Assembly (NCBI RefSeq): GCF_020283565.1
Contig: NC_060063.1
Span: 50,273,726 to 50,337,725, forward strand
Reading direction: 5' to 3'
Origin: Trifolium pratense
Taxonomy: Eukaryota > Streptophyta > Magnoliopsida > Fabales > Fabaceae
Length of the DNA stretch: 64,000 bases
The notes under the pieces are model-generated. The model searched no databases. It was given only the letters and a program-made list of their open reading frames with translations, and had not been told where the DNA came from. How positions within the stretch are numbered: the first letter of the stretch is position 1; every line of letters begins with the position of its first letter. Positions 11,181 to 21,919 of this stretch are shown here, piece after piece. The position numbers and the translations under genes are program-made.

Positions 11181-11186
11181 AATAAA
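11181..11186 (+). terminator. Poly(A) signal of the antisense gene (element 1)
   Basis: AATAAA shortly after the stop codon, followed by a T-rich and TTGTGTTC stretch that could serve as downstream element. Conserved in the second element. Confidence 0.55.
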
Positions 11187-11359
11187 AATTTTCTTTTAAA
11201 TTCAGCTTGTGTTCTTATTTTCTTGTTTATCGTAAAAAATATAAAAGTAAACAACACACAAAAATAACAAACCAAATAACTAAGTTAAAATCCAAAATAA
11301 AATTGTTCAGACGATACCAAAGATAAAGAAAACATTAATAACATAAGGTGCATAGAATC

Positions 11360-14002
11360 CTAGGGTTTTTGAAGAAAAGCTAAGAGGATGTCAAATTTGT
11401 CGTTCAGAGAGTCCACTTTGGAGTCAAGCTTATCCACCTTGGACTCTAGGTTCTGATGATTTGATCTGTGCCTCTCAAGAGCTTCTTGTTGTTGCCTCAA
11501 TGCATCCTGAAGAATCCTTAGCTGATCTGAATCCATAGGAGCTTTTCCTTTATCAGAGGAGGGTTCACCATCCTCTTGATAATCAATCATAAGAACATCA
11601 GCATCCGGAGCATCCTCTTGGTTCAGCTCATCAGCTAGTTGGGCAATTCTTGCAGCAGCTTCAGCCATACGTTCATTTTCAATTCTTTGATCTTCAAGAC
11701 TCTTGAAAAGTTTGGAATCAACCCAGCAATCCTTAAAAGCAGTCAGACGTCTCACAGCAGCAGATACGGCAGCAAACTTGGCACGCTCATTCTCTTCATG
11801 ACTGTACATAGTTAACCGTTTCAAACCAGCCCTTGCTAAGCCTTCCTTCATCAGATGAACCACCTCCATATCCCGTTTTCCAATGACAGACTTGATATCA
11901 TCACCCACTGCATCCAGAGCATTGCAGATTTTTGCCTTGAGTAGTGATACCTCCATATCCACATCAGAGGGACACACCAAGAACCTGTCCTTAATATGTG
12001 ACAACCTAAGTAAATCATCATAAAGCTGATTGGAGAGGTTACCAAATAGGTCAGAGGATGAGGGTGAGATATTGGGAATGGGAGAGTGTTTTGGTGATTC
12101 ATTAATAGGGTTGTCAATGATAACAACATCTGCTTCTGAAGGTTTAGGGGCACAAGTGTGAATACGTTCAGGAGAAGCATGTTCAGCACTTGGGTTAGGA
12201 TTGGGTTCAGGAGTTGATTCAGGGGATGTGTGTTCAGATGTTGGTTCAGGAGATTTGTGTTCAAAGGTTGGTTCAGGAGATATGTGATCAGAGGTTGGTT
12301 CAGGAGATTTGTGTGGAGAGGGTTGTTTGGTGGGAGAGTTCTGTTCAGTAGTAGGAATATCTGGTTGAGGTTCAGATGATGGAATGTCAGGTGATTCTTT
12401 TTGTGGTTGGGGTTGAGGTTGAGGTGATTTTGGTTTGGGAGGTGATGAAGATTTGTTGGTTTCATGAGTAAAAGGTTGATTATTTAGGGGGTCAGGGCTA
12501 AGATGTTTTTCTAGTTCAGATAGGGGGTTATCAGAAGTTGAAATGTTAGTAGATTTGGGAAGGATAGTTCTAAGAGGTTTGGTAAAACCTATTCCAATTT
12601 CAGCTTCATTAAAAATGTACTTAGGAGACTTACCTTTAGGATCAGGAACTTGTCTCTTACGCAGCCTGGCACCAAGAGTTTCTTCATCAGATTCAGTTTC
12701 ATCATCAGATCCAGTCTCATCTGATGAGCTATCCTCCTCAAAAATAATTGTCTTTTTAGATGATGCTTCAGCAGCCTTGTTAGCAACATCCTCATGTTTC
12801 TTCTTAGTTCTTTGTTCAGCCATAGATTGCTCAACCTTAACCTTCTTCTGAGCAAGAAGATCTGGCTTAACTTGTTCATCCTGAGAATCAGCTTTCCTCT
12901 TGGGTTTCCTCTTAGGCTTATACATGTTTACAGGAGCCTTTGGAACCATACTTCTATCAACAGTGTAACCTTCACCTTGAAGAACCTTCAGATAATCTTG
13001 AATGATGTGCTCAGCATCCAATTCAGAGATTACTGGATACCCATCCACATACAGACGATCTTCAAGACTTACTTTGAACTCCTGTTTAGGTTGAACCAGC
13101 TTGGTGTTGATTAAATGCATCTTTGTCAAAAAGCTTGCATTCAGAACTTCTGGCGAGAGCTTCTGAGCCATAAGTTCTGGATAGAATTTCTTCAGATTCT
13201 GAACGATGTGACCTTGAAAAAGAAGATCTGAAAGCAATCTAGGATAAACAATGGTTGTTTTCCTCTGAGACTTGCTTAAGAAGATGGCTTCACAGATCCT
13301 CTCAAAGAAGTATTTACCCAAGTTGACTTTCCTCTCAGTCAGAAGGAAGTATATCAGATGACGATGGGGCCATGAGATAGTATCAGTACCACCAACTCTT
13401 GGACTGATAGTTGATAAGATAATCTTGAAAAGAACCCTACATTCTTCTGTCAGACCTTTAACCTTTCCCTTTAGCTTCATGTCAATGCACATCCTGTGCA
13501 GAAGTTCTTCTCTGAATCTTGTATCTTTCTCAAAATCATCCAGCACCAAACCAGAGTTATCCAAACCCAACAAAGCATTGAAGTGAATTGGAGAGAAGGT
13601 AAGATTGATACCACAGATGTTAGACCTAATTTGTGTACCAGTGAACTCCAATAAACCCATCTCTTTCCTAGTTTTTCCTTTCAGACTAGGATCTCTTTCG
13701 ATTGCTGCAAGTTCTTCTTGCTTAGCTTCATACTTTGAAAAGACTCTTGCTTTCATCCAGAATTTCTTCAAAAGATCTGGGTAGATAGGACCATTCAACA
13801 TGTCGATGTACTTATTCCATCCTTGAGCAGAGAAATACGGCTTCACATCATACCCATTTTCCTTCAGACTTTCAAAGTCGACCATCTTCTCAGGAAGTAA
13901 CGTCAGTTGAGATTCTGGGAATTCCATCTCATTCCCAACAATCTGAAGATGTTTGAACATAAACGGAGGGATCTTTGTTGAAGAAGAAGAAGAACCACCC
14001 AT
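11360..14002 (-). CDS. Large accessory ('env-like') protein of SIRE element 1
   Basis: 880 codons from MGGSSSSSTK; an upstream in-frame ATG (14107) would add 35 residues. I prefer 14002 because the second SIRE copy's similarity is clear from just after this start. Domains: N-terminal globular part (~1-330) of the plant-transposon-protein type; basic linker; acidic Ser-rich block with TIIFEEDSSSDE (~418); Pro/Ser repeats of SPEPT type (~560-620); VVIIDNP (~624); a helical part; and a C-terminal Gln/Leu coiled coil ending LLAFLQKP. I see no signal peptide or membrane segment, so a viral-envelope role is not supported. The frame is fully open even though pol is broken. Confidence 0.85.
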   Translation of the reverse strand: MGGSSSSSTKIPPFMFKHLQIVGNEMEFPESQLTLLPEKMVDFESLKENGYDVKPYFSAQGWNKYIDMLNGPIYPDLLKKFWMKARVFSKYEAKQEELAAIERDPSLKGKTRKEMGLLEFTGTQIRSNICGINLTFSPIHFNALLGLDNSGLVLDDFEKDTRFREELLHRMCIDMKLKGKVKGLTEECRVLFKIILSTISPRVGGTDTISWPHRHLIYFLLTERKVNLGKYFFERICEAIFLSKSQRKTTIVYPRLLSDLLFQGHIVQNLKKFYPELMAQKLSPEVLNASFLTKMHLINTKLVQPKQEFKVSLEDRLYVDGYPVISELDAEHIIQDYLKVLQGEGYTVDRSMVPKAPVNMYKPKRKPKRKADSQDEQVKPDLLAQKKVKVEQSMAEQRTKKKHEDVANKAAEASSKKTIIFEEDSSSDETGSDDETESDEETLGARLRKRQVPDPKGKSPKYIFNEAEIGIGFTKPLRTILPKSTNISTSDNPLSELEKHLSPDPLNNQPFTHETNKSSSPPKPKSPQPQPQPQKESPDIPSSEPQPDIPTTEQNSPTKQPSPHKSPEPTSDHISPEPTFEHKSPEPTSEHTSPESTPEPNPNPSAEHASPERIHTCAPKPSEADVVIIDNPINESPKHSPIPNISPSSSDLFGNLSNQLYDDLLRLSHIKDRFLVCPSDVDMEVSLLKAKICNALDAVGDDIKSVIGKRDMEVVHLMKEGLARAGLKRLTMYSHEENERAKFAAVSAAVRRLTAFKDCWVDSKLFKSLEDQRIENERMAEAAARIAQLADELNQEDAPDADVLMIDYQEDGEPSSDKGKAPMDSDQLRILQDALRQQQEALERHRSNHQNLESKVDKLDSKVDSLNDKFDILLAFLQKP

Positions 14003-14450
14003 GATGGAGTTTAGGTAAGGGTAGGAACTAATGAGAGAGAAAGAAGATTTTTGTTGGAGGTTTAGAGAGAAAAGAAAGTGTAGGTTGTGAAAGTGAAAAG
14101 TGTGCAAGTGTATTGTGTAAGTTTATTTAAATGCGTACAGTTAACACAAAAATGGCAAATTTGGGAAGTTACGCTTATTGACAAAAATTTGAATACTAAA
14201 AGTCATCATTAACCACCCACTACCTGACACACGTAGACCACGTGCAGAAGTTTACTCGGTAACTGCTATTTTAATGGACAACTGTTCAGCAGCGAATGCT
14301 AAACGTTTTCCACTTAAATAGTTCAGAGCCTCTGAGTTTTTTTAAAAAATCTATCAGAGTTAAGTATTTCAGAGCTTGTGTTTCAGATGTTCTGAATCAT
14401 AAGTTCTGATATACACAACCTCTTACACTTTAATTGCCAAATAAAATTTT
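14003..14450 (-). other. Spacer between pol and the accessory ORF
   Basis: Non-coding stretch separating pol from the accessory ORF. In SIRE relatives the second ORF is thought to be made from a spliced or read-through RNA; I see no feature that decides this here. Confidence 0.4.
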
Positions 14451-17400
14451 TCATTCAGAGATTGAAAACATGTTCAGATGTTTCTTTATAAAATCAAATC
14501 TTTCAACAGGTAAGGCTTTAGTAAATATGTCAGCCCATTGATTTTCAGTATCAACAAACTTAATATCTATAATGTCTCTCTGAACATAATCTCTGATAAA
14601 ATGGTGTTTAATTTCAATATGTTTGGCTCTAGAGTGTAGGATAGGATTTTTAGATAAATGAATGGCTGTAGTGTTATCACAATATAAAGGAATATTGTGA
14701 CTGCTTACCTGATAATCTTCTAACTGATATTTTAACCAGAGTAGTTGTGTGCAACACTTAGCAGCTGAAATGTATTCTGCTTCTGCTGTAGACAAAGCTA
14801 TAGTAGTTTGTCTCTTACTAGCCCAGGAGATAAGGTTTTCACCAACAAATTGACAATTGCCACTTGTGGATTTTCTTTCAATTTTATCTCCAGCATAGTC
14901 AGCATCACAGAATCCATTTAGCACATAATCATTAGATTTCTTATAGAGAAGTCCAAGATTAGTTGTTCCTTTCAGATACCTAAAGATTCTCTTTACAGCA
15001 GTAAGATGAGATTCTCTAGGATCTGACTGGAATCTTGCACATAAGCAAACACTGAATAAAATATCTGGCCTAGAGGCTGTCAGATAGAGTAAGGAACCAA
15101 TCATACCTCTGTAGACCTTTTGGTCTACTTTTCCTTCATCTTCTGACTTGCTCATGTTGGTAGTTGAATGCATAGGAGTGTTCATTATCTTGCAATCATC
15201 TAGGTTGAACTTCTTCAGAAGTTCTTTGTTATATTTTGATTGATGAACATAAGTTCCTTCCTTCTTCTGATTGATTTGAATTCCAAGAAAGAACTTCAAT
15301 TCTCCCATCATGCTCATTTCAAATTCATCCTGCATTATCTTAGAGAAATTCTTGCACAAGGAAGCATTAGTTGAACCAAAAATAATATCATCAACATAAA
15401 TTTGAATGATTAAAATATCTTCTTTGGTTGTTTTTCTAAAGAGTGTGCAGTCAACCTTCCCTTTCTCAAAACCCTTTTCAAGAAGGAAATTACTGAGTCT
15501 ATCATACCAAGCTCTTGGAGCTTGTTTCAGACCATACAGTGATTTCTTCAATCTGAAAACATGTTCTGGGTTTGAGACATCTTCAAAACCAGGAGGTTGC
15601 TTAACATAAACTTCTTCAGAAATAAAACCATTTAAGAAGGCACTTTTAACATACATTTGATACAAAGTTATTCCATGATTAACAGCATAAGATAGAAGTA
15701 ACCTGATAGCCTCAAGTTTAGCAACTGGTGCAAAGGTTTCAGTATAGTCAATCCCCTCTTGCTGACTATAACCTTGTGCAACCAATCTAGCCTTGTTTCT
15801 TACCACTTCACCTTGTTCATTCAGCTTGTTTCTGAATACCCATTTTGTTCCAATAATGTTCTTGTGTGAAGGTTTAGGCACTAGAGTCCATACATCATTC
15901 CTTTGAAATTGTTTCAGCTCTTCTTGCATTGCTACAATCCAAGCATCATCTTTCAGAGCTTCATCAATCTTTGAAGGTTCCATCATTGAGATAAGACCAA
16001 CTAAAGATTCCTCATTTCTCAGTTGAGATCTTGTCTTCCTTGGACTATCCTTGTTGCCTAAGATCAGTTCCTCTGGATGTGATGATTTGTATTTGAAAGT
16101 ATTTCTAGGGGGTTCATCATCTTCAGACTCATCAACAGCAGGTTCAGCAGCTGCTTCAGTCCTTTGATGTTCAAAGTCTGTAGGAACTGTCATGTTCAGA
16201 GGTTCTTCAGAGAATGGATGTTCTGAGTAGTTTGGAATATCTGAATACTGATCCTCTGATACCTGAAATCTAGACAAACCTTCCACAAGCTCTGACACTT
16301 GGTCAGGCTCTTTGTCATCAAACTTGACATGCATAGTTTCTTCCACAGTGTGTGTTTCAGAAATATACAGTCTGTATGCTTTTGAGCGTTCAGAGTATCC
16401 TATAAAGATACCCTTATAACCTCTAGCATCAAATTTCTTTAGATGGACTTTGTTGTTTAAGATGTAACAGGTACATCCAAACTGATGAAAATAAGAAATG
16501 TCAGGTTTTCTTCCTTTGAACAATTCATAAGCAGTTTTGTTCAACTTAGATCTGATATAAATTCTATTTTGAACATAACATGCTGTGTTTACAGTTTCTG
16601 CCCATAAAAACTTTGCTACATTAGTTTCATGCATCATGGTTCTGGCCATTTCTTGCAGAGTTCTATTCTTCCTTTCTACAACCCCATTTTGTTGAGGAGT
16701 TCTAGGAAAAGAGAATTCGTGCAGAATGCCATATTTTTCACAGAAATTTTCAAAAGGTTCATTTTCAAATTCTCCACCATGATCACTTCTAACTTTTAAA
16801 ATAGAGTAGCCTTTTTCATTTTGAATTTGTTTGCAGAAGATGCTAAACTCATCATAAGCTTCATCTTTTGTTCTTAGGAATTTTACCTAAGTCCATCTAC
16901 TGTAATCATCAACAATTACTAATCCATACTTCTTTCCATTGATAGAGGCAGTGTTAACTGGCCCAAACAGGTCAATGTGAAGAAGTTCCAATGGTCTTGA
17001 GGTAGAAACAATGTTTTTAGGTTTAAAAGAAGATTTTGTAATTTTTCCTTTTTGACACGAACCACAAAGTGTGTTTGAGTGATATTTGATTTTTGGTAAA
17101 CCTCTGACAAGGTCAAGCTTGCTAAGCTTAGAGATTAACCTCTAGTTAGCATGGCCTAACCTCTTATGCCAGATCCATTTTTCTTCACTCAAGGTCAAAA
17201 GACACATCACTTTTTGTTCATTCAAATCAGAAAGATTAATTTTATAGACATTGTTCTTTCTCAAGCCTTTGAATATAATGGAGTTGTCAGATTGTTTAGA
17301 CACAGTACATGATTCCTTATTAAAGACAACTACATAACCATTGTCGCAAAATTGACTTATGCTCAATAGGTTATGTTTGAGTCCATCTACTAACCAAACA

Positions 17401-18136
17401 TCATTAATAGATAGGGAAGAATTACCTACTGTACCTGTACCTATTATCTTTCCTTTTTGATTACCTCCAAAGCCAACAGATCCTCCTTCTTTCATAGTCA
17501 GCTTAGAAAATAGTTGTTTGTCACCAGTCATATGCCTTGAACATCCACTATCCAGATACCATGAGTGATTCATGATACTTCTTTGAGTGGTAGGCTGTAT
17601 GAGAAACAACTTTAATCATTGCGGTAGAATTCTTCATCACAGTTAATGATAAAGTCATCCCAGTATTCTTCCTCTTCATTTCTCAAGTTCTGATTGGTAA
17701 CTTGAGAACTTGTCAGCCATTTGTCTAGGACATAAGCCCTTCTTCCTTTGCATATGACTTGTTTCCATGCTCTAGGTAGGACATATCCTTTCCTGGTTGG
17801 TAAATCTGAATGGTACATTATTTCAGCTTTTGGTACCCATCTTCTGGGTCCACGCTTGTTAGTCCACAAATGCTTACTATGTTGTTTAGTGTTAGAGAAA
17901 GATCTTGGTTTGGAATAATAACCTTTTTGAAATTTTTTCTTTGTTTGAGATCTGTTATTATTCCAGGATTTGGATTGTTTATGATTCCAGGGTTTGTATT
18001 TATCACCAATCCTTTGTTCTGATTGGTTATATCTACTGACTCTAGAATCATAAATAATCTTAGTCCTAGAATCATAAATAATCTTAGTCCTATATTGCAT
18101 CTGAGGTTTGGAGTTTGAATTTTTTCTTTTAAAAAC
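14451..18136 (-). pseudogene. pol: Pol region of SIRE element 1 with several lesions
   Basis: After the gag TAA the frame runs to TAA at 17612-17614; a frame change is then needed to enter protease. The protease motif WYLDSGCSRHMTG is near 17550. The GAG-pre-integrase motif KRLGHAN ends at a TAG (17142-17144). Integrase follows (LHIDLFGPV, VDDYSRW, PQQNGVVERKN) with a second TAG at 16887-16889. From 16649 the frame is open through reverse transcriptase and RNase H (DADYAGD, AEAEY). The reverse transcriptase keeps YVDD, but its first catalytic Asp motif reads QMYVKSAFLNG, with Tyr (TAT) where the family has Asp. The copy cannot make a working polyprotein. Confidence 0.93.
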
Positions 18137-20029
18137 TTATGAGCTTTTAGATTGACTAGCTTCAGGTACTGAAGTTCCTTTGGTTCCAGAATTTGAAGTC
18201 TCAGATTTTGAAGTTTTCAGAACATCTGAACTAATATTCTCAAGTTCTGAATAACTTCTATCTTCTGAACTTTTCTTTCCAGATCCTGAGGAACTTGGTT
18301 CCTCTGAGCTGTCAGCTTCTAAATCTCTCAGATCATCATCCTCATTTTCAAAAGTACCAGGATTCTTTCCCTCTTCACTTGGTGGAACAACATAATAAAC
18401 CCAAGATTTTCCAACCTTTTTGGCAAAGGTCTTCAGCTTTGAATATGTTCTACCATATTCATAGCCAAGTCCTTCTCCTCTATGTCTCAAAACATTATAA
18501 ATTCTATTAGCAGCTTTGCTCTTCCCAAGGTTGAGATGCACAAACTGTTGAAGAGCTATTTCCTGCTCATCAATAGGTTTGTGACACACAGCACAACCCT
18601 TTTCAAAGTCATTCACTCTATTCAGAGTTTCTTGATATAGACCTTGAAAATGTTCTGTCTGTTCAGTCAGAGTGTTAAGCTTTTCTTGTAAAACTTTTTG
18701 TTTACTTAACACTCTGAGATGTTTCTCAATGACCTTGTTAAGTGCAGTTATAAGTTGAGATTTAGAACAGTCAGAAAATACCTCATCTGTCACTTCTGAA
18801 TCTGATTCTGATTCATCCTCTGAGTCTGCATCTGAGTCAGTTGAAGCCATTAGAGCTAGATTTGCCTCTTCCTCTTCCTCAACTTCTTCCTCAGATGATA
18901 GCTCTTCAAAAGTAGCCATCAGACTCTTTTTCAATTTGCTCTTAAATTGTTGCTTCTTTGAGCTGTATCTTTTGCTTTTGTCTTTAGCAGACATTTCTGG
19001 ACAGTCAGCAATAAAGTGTCCTGGCTTCTTACAGTTGAAGCAGTTCTTCTGATCATCCTTCTTGCTGACAAAATTTCTGGAGCTGTTTCCTCTGAAATTT
19101 CTTTTGTTAAACCTGTTCCATTGCTGAAACTTGGTGAATAAAGCAAACTCATCTTCACCCATTTCCTCCTCTTGACCATCTGCAGAAGATTCCTCTTCAA
19201 TGTCAAGAAGCTGAGTCTTAAGAGCTTTAGAAGGAGTCCTAGTTGACTGTAAAGCCACAGACTTAGACTTTTTCTTAGCTTCTGAATCAGCATTCAGAAC
19301 CATCTCATGGCTTCTGAGATTGCTTATCAGAGCCTCAAGACTCAGAGTCTTGAGATTTTGAGCTTCTTCTATTGCAGTGACCTTAGGTCTCCAAGCAATA
19401 GGAAGACTTCTCAGAATCTTCTGAACATGGTCATAGGTGGAATAACTCCTCTTAAGAGCTTTAAGACCAGATACAAGGATTTGAAACCTTGTAAACATAG
19501 TCTCAATGCTTTCATCTTGTTGCATAGTGAATAGTTCATATTGCCTTATCAAGAGACTAGCCTTAGCCTCTTGAACCTTTTCATTACCATCATAGGTAGC
19601 ACACATAGAGTCAAAGATAGATTTAGCAGTAGACTTGTTTTCTATTCTGACATAATCTTCATGTCTAATAGCACCAACAACAATGTCCTTTACTCTGTGA
19701 TGCTTAGTGTAGATTTTTAAGTTAGCTGGTGTGAGTAACTTTCTGTGCTCAATGGACAATCTTCCATGTTCATTTAAGTTTTCAAAAGTTACTCCCAGCT
19801 CAACCAAATCCCACAACTCATGATCAATAGCAGTAATATTGCTATACAGTCTTTCCTTCCACCACTCAAATAATGATGCATCACCATTGAATATATGGGT
19901 TTTTCTATTGCCACTATGTTCATGTGATTCATTACTCAAGTAGTCAAAACCAAAAGCATTTCTAGGACCACCACCAGCATCACTGGCCTCACCAGTTGTT
20001 CTAGTACTACTATCGTCTCCTCCAGACAT
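18137..20029 (-). CDS. gag: Gag polyprotein region of SIRE element 1
   Basis: 630 codons from an ATG about 70 bp after the LTR. Residues ~40-260 form the UBN2/retrotrans-gag-like capsid domain (includes FEWWKERLYSNI and FTRFQ). A CCHC zinc knuckle CFNCKKPGHFIADC is at about residues 330-343; it binds RNA in Ty1-copia gag. An acidic Ser/Glu/Asp block (~370-430), a coiled coil (~440-490) and a second Cys pair (CAVCHKP) follow. The frame ends at TAA (18137-18139), but the same frame resumes as open sequence directly downstream. The TAA is therefore probably a lesion in a gag-pol frame, although a programmed stop cannot be excluded from one copy. Confidence 0.9.
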   Translation of the reverse strand: MSGGDDSSTRTTGEASDAGGGPRNAFGFDYLSNESHEHSGNRKTHIFNGDASLFEWWKERLYSNITAIDHELWDLVELGVTFENLNEHGRLSIEHRKLLTPANLKIYTKHHRVKDIVVGAIRHEDYVRIENKSTAKSIFDSMCATYDGNEKVQEAKASLLIRQYELFTMQQDESIETMFTRFQILVSGLKALKRSYSTYDHVQKILRSLPIAWRPKVTAIEEAQNLKTLSLEALISNLRSHEMVLNADSEAKKKSKSVALQSTRTPSKALKTQLLDIEEESSADGQEEEMGEDEFALFTKFQQWNRFNKRNFRGNSSRNFVSKKDDQKNCFNCKKPGHFIADCPEMSAKDKSKRYSSKKQQFKSKLKKSLMATFEELSSEEEVEEEEEANLALMASTDSDADSEDESESDSEVTDEVFSDCSKSQLITALNKVIEKHLRVLSKQKVLQEKLNTLTEQTEHFQGLYQETLNRVNDFEKGCAVCHKPIDEQEIALQQFVHLNLGKSKAANRIYNVLRHRGEGLGYEYGRTYSKLKTFAKKVGKSWVYYVVPPSEEGKNPGTFENEDDDLRDLEADSSEEPSSSGSGKKSSEDRSYSELENISSDVLKTSKSETSNSGTKGTSVPEASQSKSS

Positions 20030-20080
20030 AGTGTTCTCACAAGATCTTTACTGTCTCACTGTTAAGTGAAAGTAACAGAC

Positions 20081-20097
20081 CAGTGCTCTAGATACCA
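20081..20097 (-). other. Primer-binding site of SIRE element 1
   Basis: Minus-strand TGGTATCTAGAGCACTG, two bases inside the LTR end. It resembles the initiator-Met tRNA primer site TGGTATCAGAGC but with altered bases after TGGTATC. Confidence 0.7.
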
Positions 20098-20099
20098 AT

Positions 20100-21212
20100 T
20101 GAAGGTGTGAAAACACAAAAAGGGGGGGGGGGGGGGGGGGGGGGGGTTGAATTGTGTTTTAGATAAGTTAAAACTTTTTCAAAGTTCTTAACTTAACTAC
20201 GTTAGCAGCGGATAAGTAACACAAATAATAACAAGATAGAGAGAGAGAAAGCACACAAGCAATTTATACTGGTTCCTCTCACAAAACGAGAGTAGTCCAG
20301 TCCCCTTGCACTTCCAAGGGATTTCACTATAATCACACAAGATTACAAATGCTAAGCACACAAGCAAGAGACTTCACAACAATGCTCAAGCACACAAGCT
20401 TAAGACTTCACACTTAAGCACACAAGCTTAAGTTTCCTCAAGTACTAGAGATAGTAAATAGTTGAAAGAATACAACTGCTCTTAAGAGAACCTTAAAGAG
20501 CAAATACAATGAATACAAAGTATTTGGACTAAGAGTGCAACAACACTAGTTCAGAGGTTCAGAGCTTGTATTCACAGTTCAGAGTTTGAGCGCAGTATAA
20601 TCCTTGATGTTAATTCTTGTATATCATACAACTGATCCTTCTAGTATATATATAGCTAGAAAAGAGTCGTTGCAGAAATGACCGTTGAAGTAGATAGCCT
20701 TTTGTCTTCAAGCAACTTGTCTTGATGCAGTTTGGTTGTTTCTAAAACTGAGTAAGAGTTTCAGACACTTTGACCATGTGCAGAGAAGACTTTCCTTATT
20801 CAGCTAACAAGTCTGATGTCCCACGTTCTCAAGAGTGGACAGACAAAATGAGAGTAGCTGTTCTGATCAAGCTTGAAAGGTCCTTTTCTTCATTGGTAGA
20901 AGAGTTGACTTGAAAAAGGGAATCTTCACAGACTTCAAGAAAATCTTCAGAGGTTGATGAAGCTTTAGACACTTAAGAAGTTCTGATGACTTCATCTTCT
21001 GAAGGTTGTAACTTCTGAAGTTCAACATCTTCTGAGCGCTAGTAAACTTCTGAATACATATCTTCTGAGCTTCACTCAGAGCTTATCTGAAGCTAATATC
21101 TGCACACTTAAATTAAATTTTTAGTCCTTCCAATTGTTTATTAATACTTTGTTATCATCAAAACCTTAATAGATTTAGGGGCAAACATTTTTAAATCAAT
21201 TTTGTTCCAACA
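20100..21212 (-). repeat. 5' LTR of SIRE element 1
   Basis: Same as the 3' LTR except for about four substitutions and a longer G run (about 25 bases from 20122). Followed by the target duplication AGTAT. Confidence 0.95.
20645..20654 (-). promoter_or_regulatory. TATA box of the SIRE 5' LTR
   Basis: TATATATATA flanked by inverted CTAG motifs lies in the middle of the LTR, in the usual place for the U3 promoter driving the genomic RNA. Inferred from position and sequence. Confidence 0.5.
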
Positions 21213-21919
21213 AGTATTTGTTAGCATCCTACAGAAGTGACTTGTATTTGTTAGCATGTGGTGCAAATATAACAAATTAACGTTGTGGATCACGGGTAGG
21301 AAGTGGATTTTGGCATATAAAGTAAGCAGACATCATAGGATGTAGATTCAATATTTCCCTCACCATTTTCTTTTATAGTTTTCGGAAACAGATCTAGCAT
21401 TTTTCAGAAATTACGAAAATGTCAAAACACAAATTTCATTGTTTCTGTAAATACATTCTTCCTAACTTGCCTTCTATCACAATTGTTCATGACATAAGTC
21501 TGTTATCTCCTTGTTAGCAATTAAAAGGAACACGACATAACCATGTTAAATTTGCCTAACTTATATTGTACATTATGGCATAACGGACTTTGTAGATGCA
21601 ATATATCAGTTATAGATCCATGTCCTTGAGAAATATGAACCGAAAACAACTGTAATGGATCATGGATTTTGAAATAATTTGAACACTATTTGAGGCTTCT
21701 TTAAAAACCAAATATATATTATTGCAGACTTATCAAGGAACTCGCCACTATGTCTTGTTTTCCACCCTTTCATTGGTATCGGTAAACAAAACCATTTACA
21801 AATATGATTTAAAACAGTGAACTTATGATTTCAACACAAAACAAATACTCTATGTAAGCTCAATCAAAGAAATAATGATAGTAAGCATCATACCTTAATG
21901 CTACTTCTAATCAATGAAG

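Larger units (their letters stand above)
9186..21212 (-). mobile_element. Full-length SIRE/Maximus-type Ty1-copia retrotransposon (element 1)
   Basis: 12,027 bp between perfect 5-bp target duplications AGTAT (9181-9185 and 21213-21217). Order in element orientation (minus): LTR, primer site, gag, pol (protease, integrase, reverse transcriptase, RNase H), a large accessory ORF, a small oppositely oriented gene, polypurine tract, LTR. A long extra ORF after pol is characteristic of the SIRE/Maximus lineage. I count about four substitutions between the two LTRs (~1.1 kb) besides the poly-G length, so the insertion is recent. Even so, gag-pol carries a TAA, a frameshift, two TAG codons and a changed catalytic Asp. 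Confidence 0.95.

Noticed and set aside
12543..12851. Plus-strand frames opposite the accessory ORF
   Set aside because: Shadows of a well-supported coding frame; unlike 10820-11128 they have no signals of their own and overlap sense coding.
11360..14002. Viral envelope glycoprotein
   Set aside because: No signal peptide, membrane segment or cysteine-rich ectodomain is visible.
20081..20097. tRNA-like sequences at 20081, 25881, 39921 and 52097
   Set aside because: These are primer-binding sites complementary to tRNA 3' ends, not tRNA genes.
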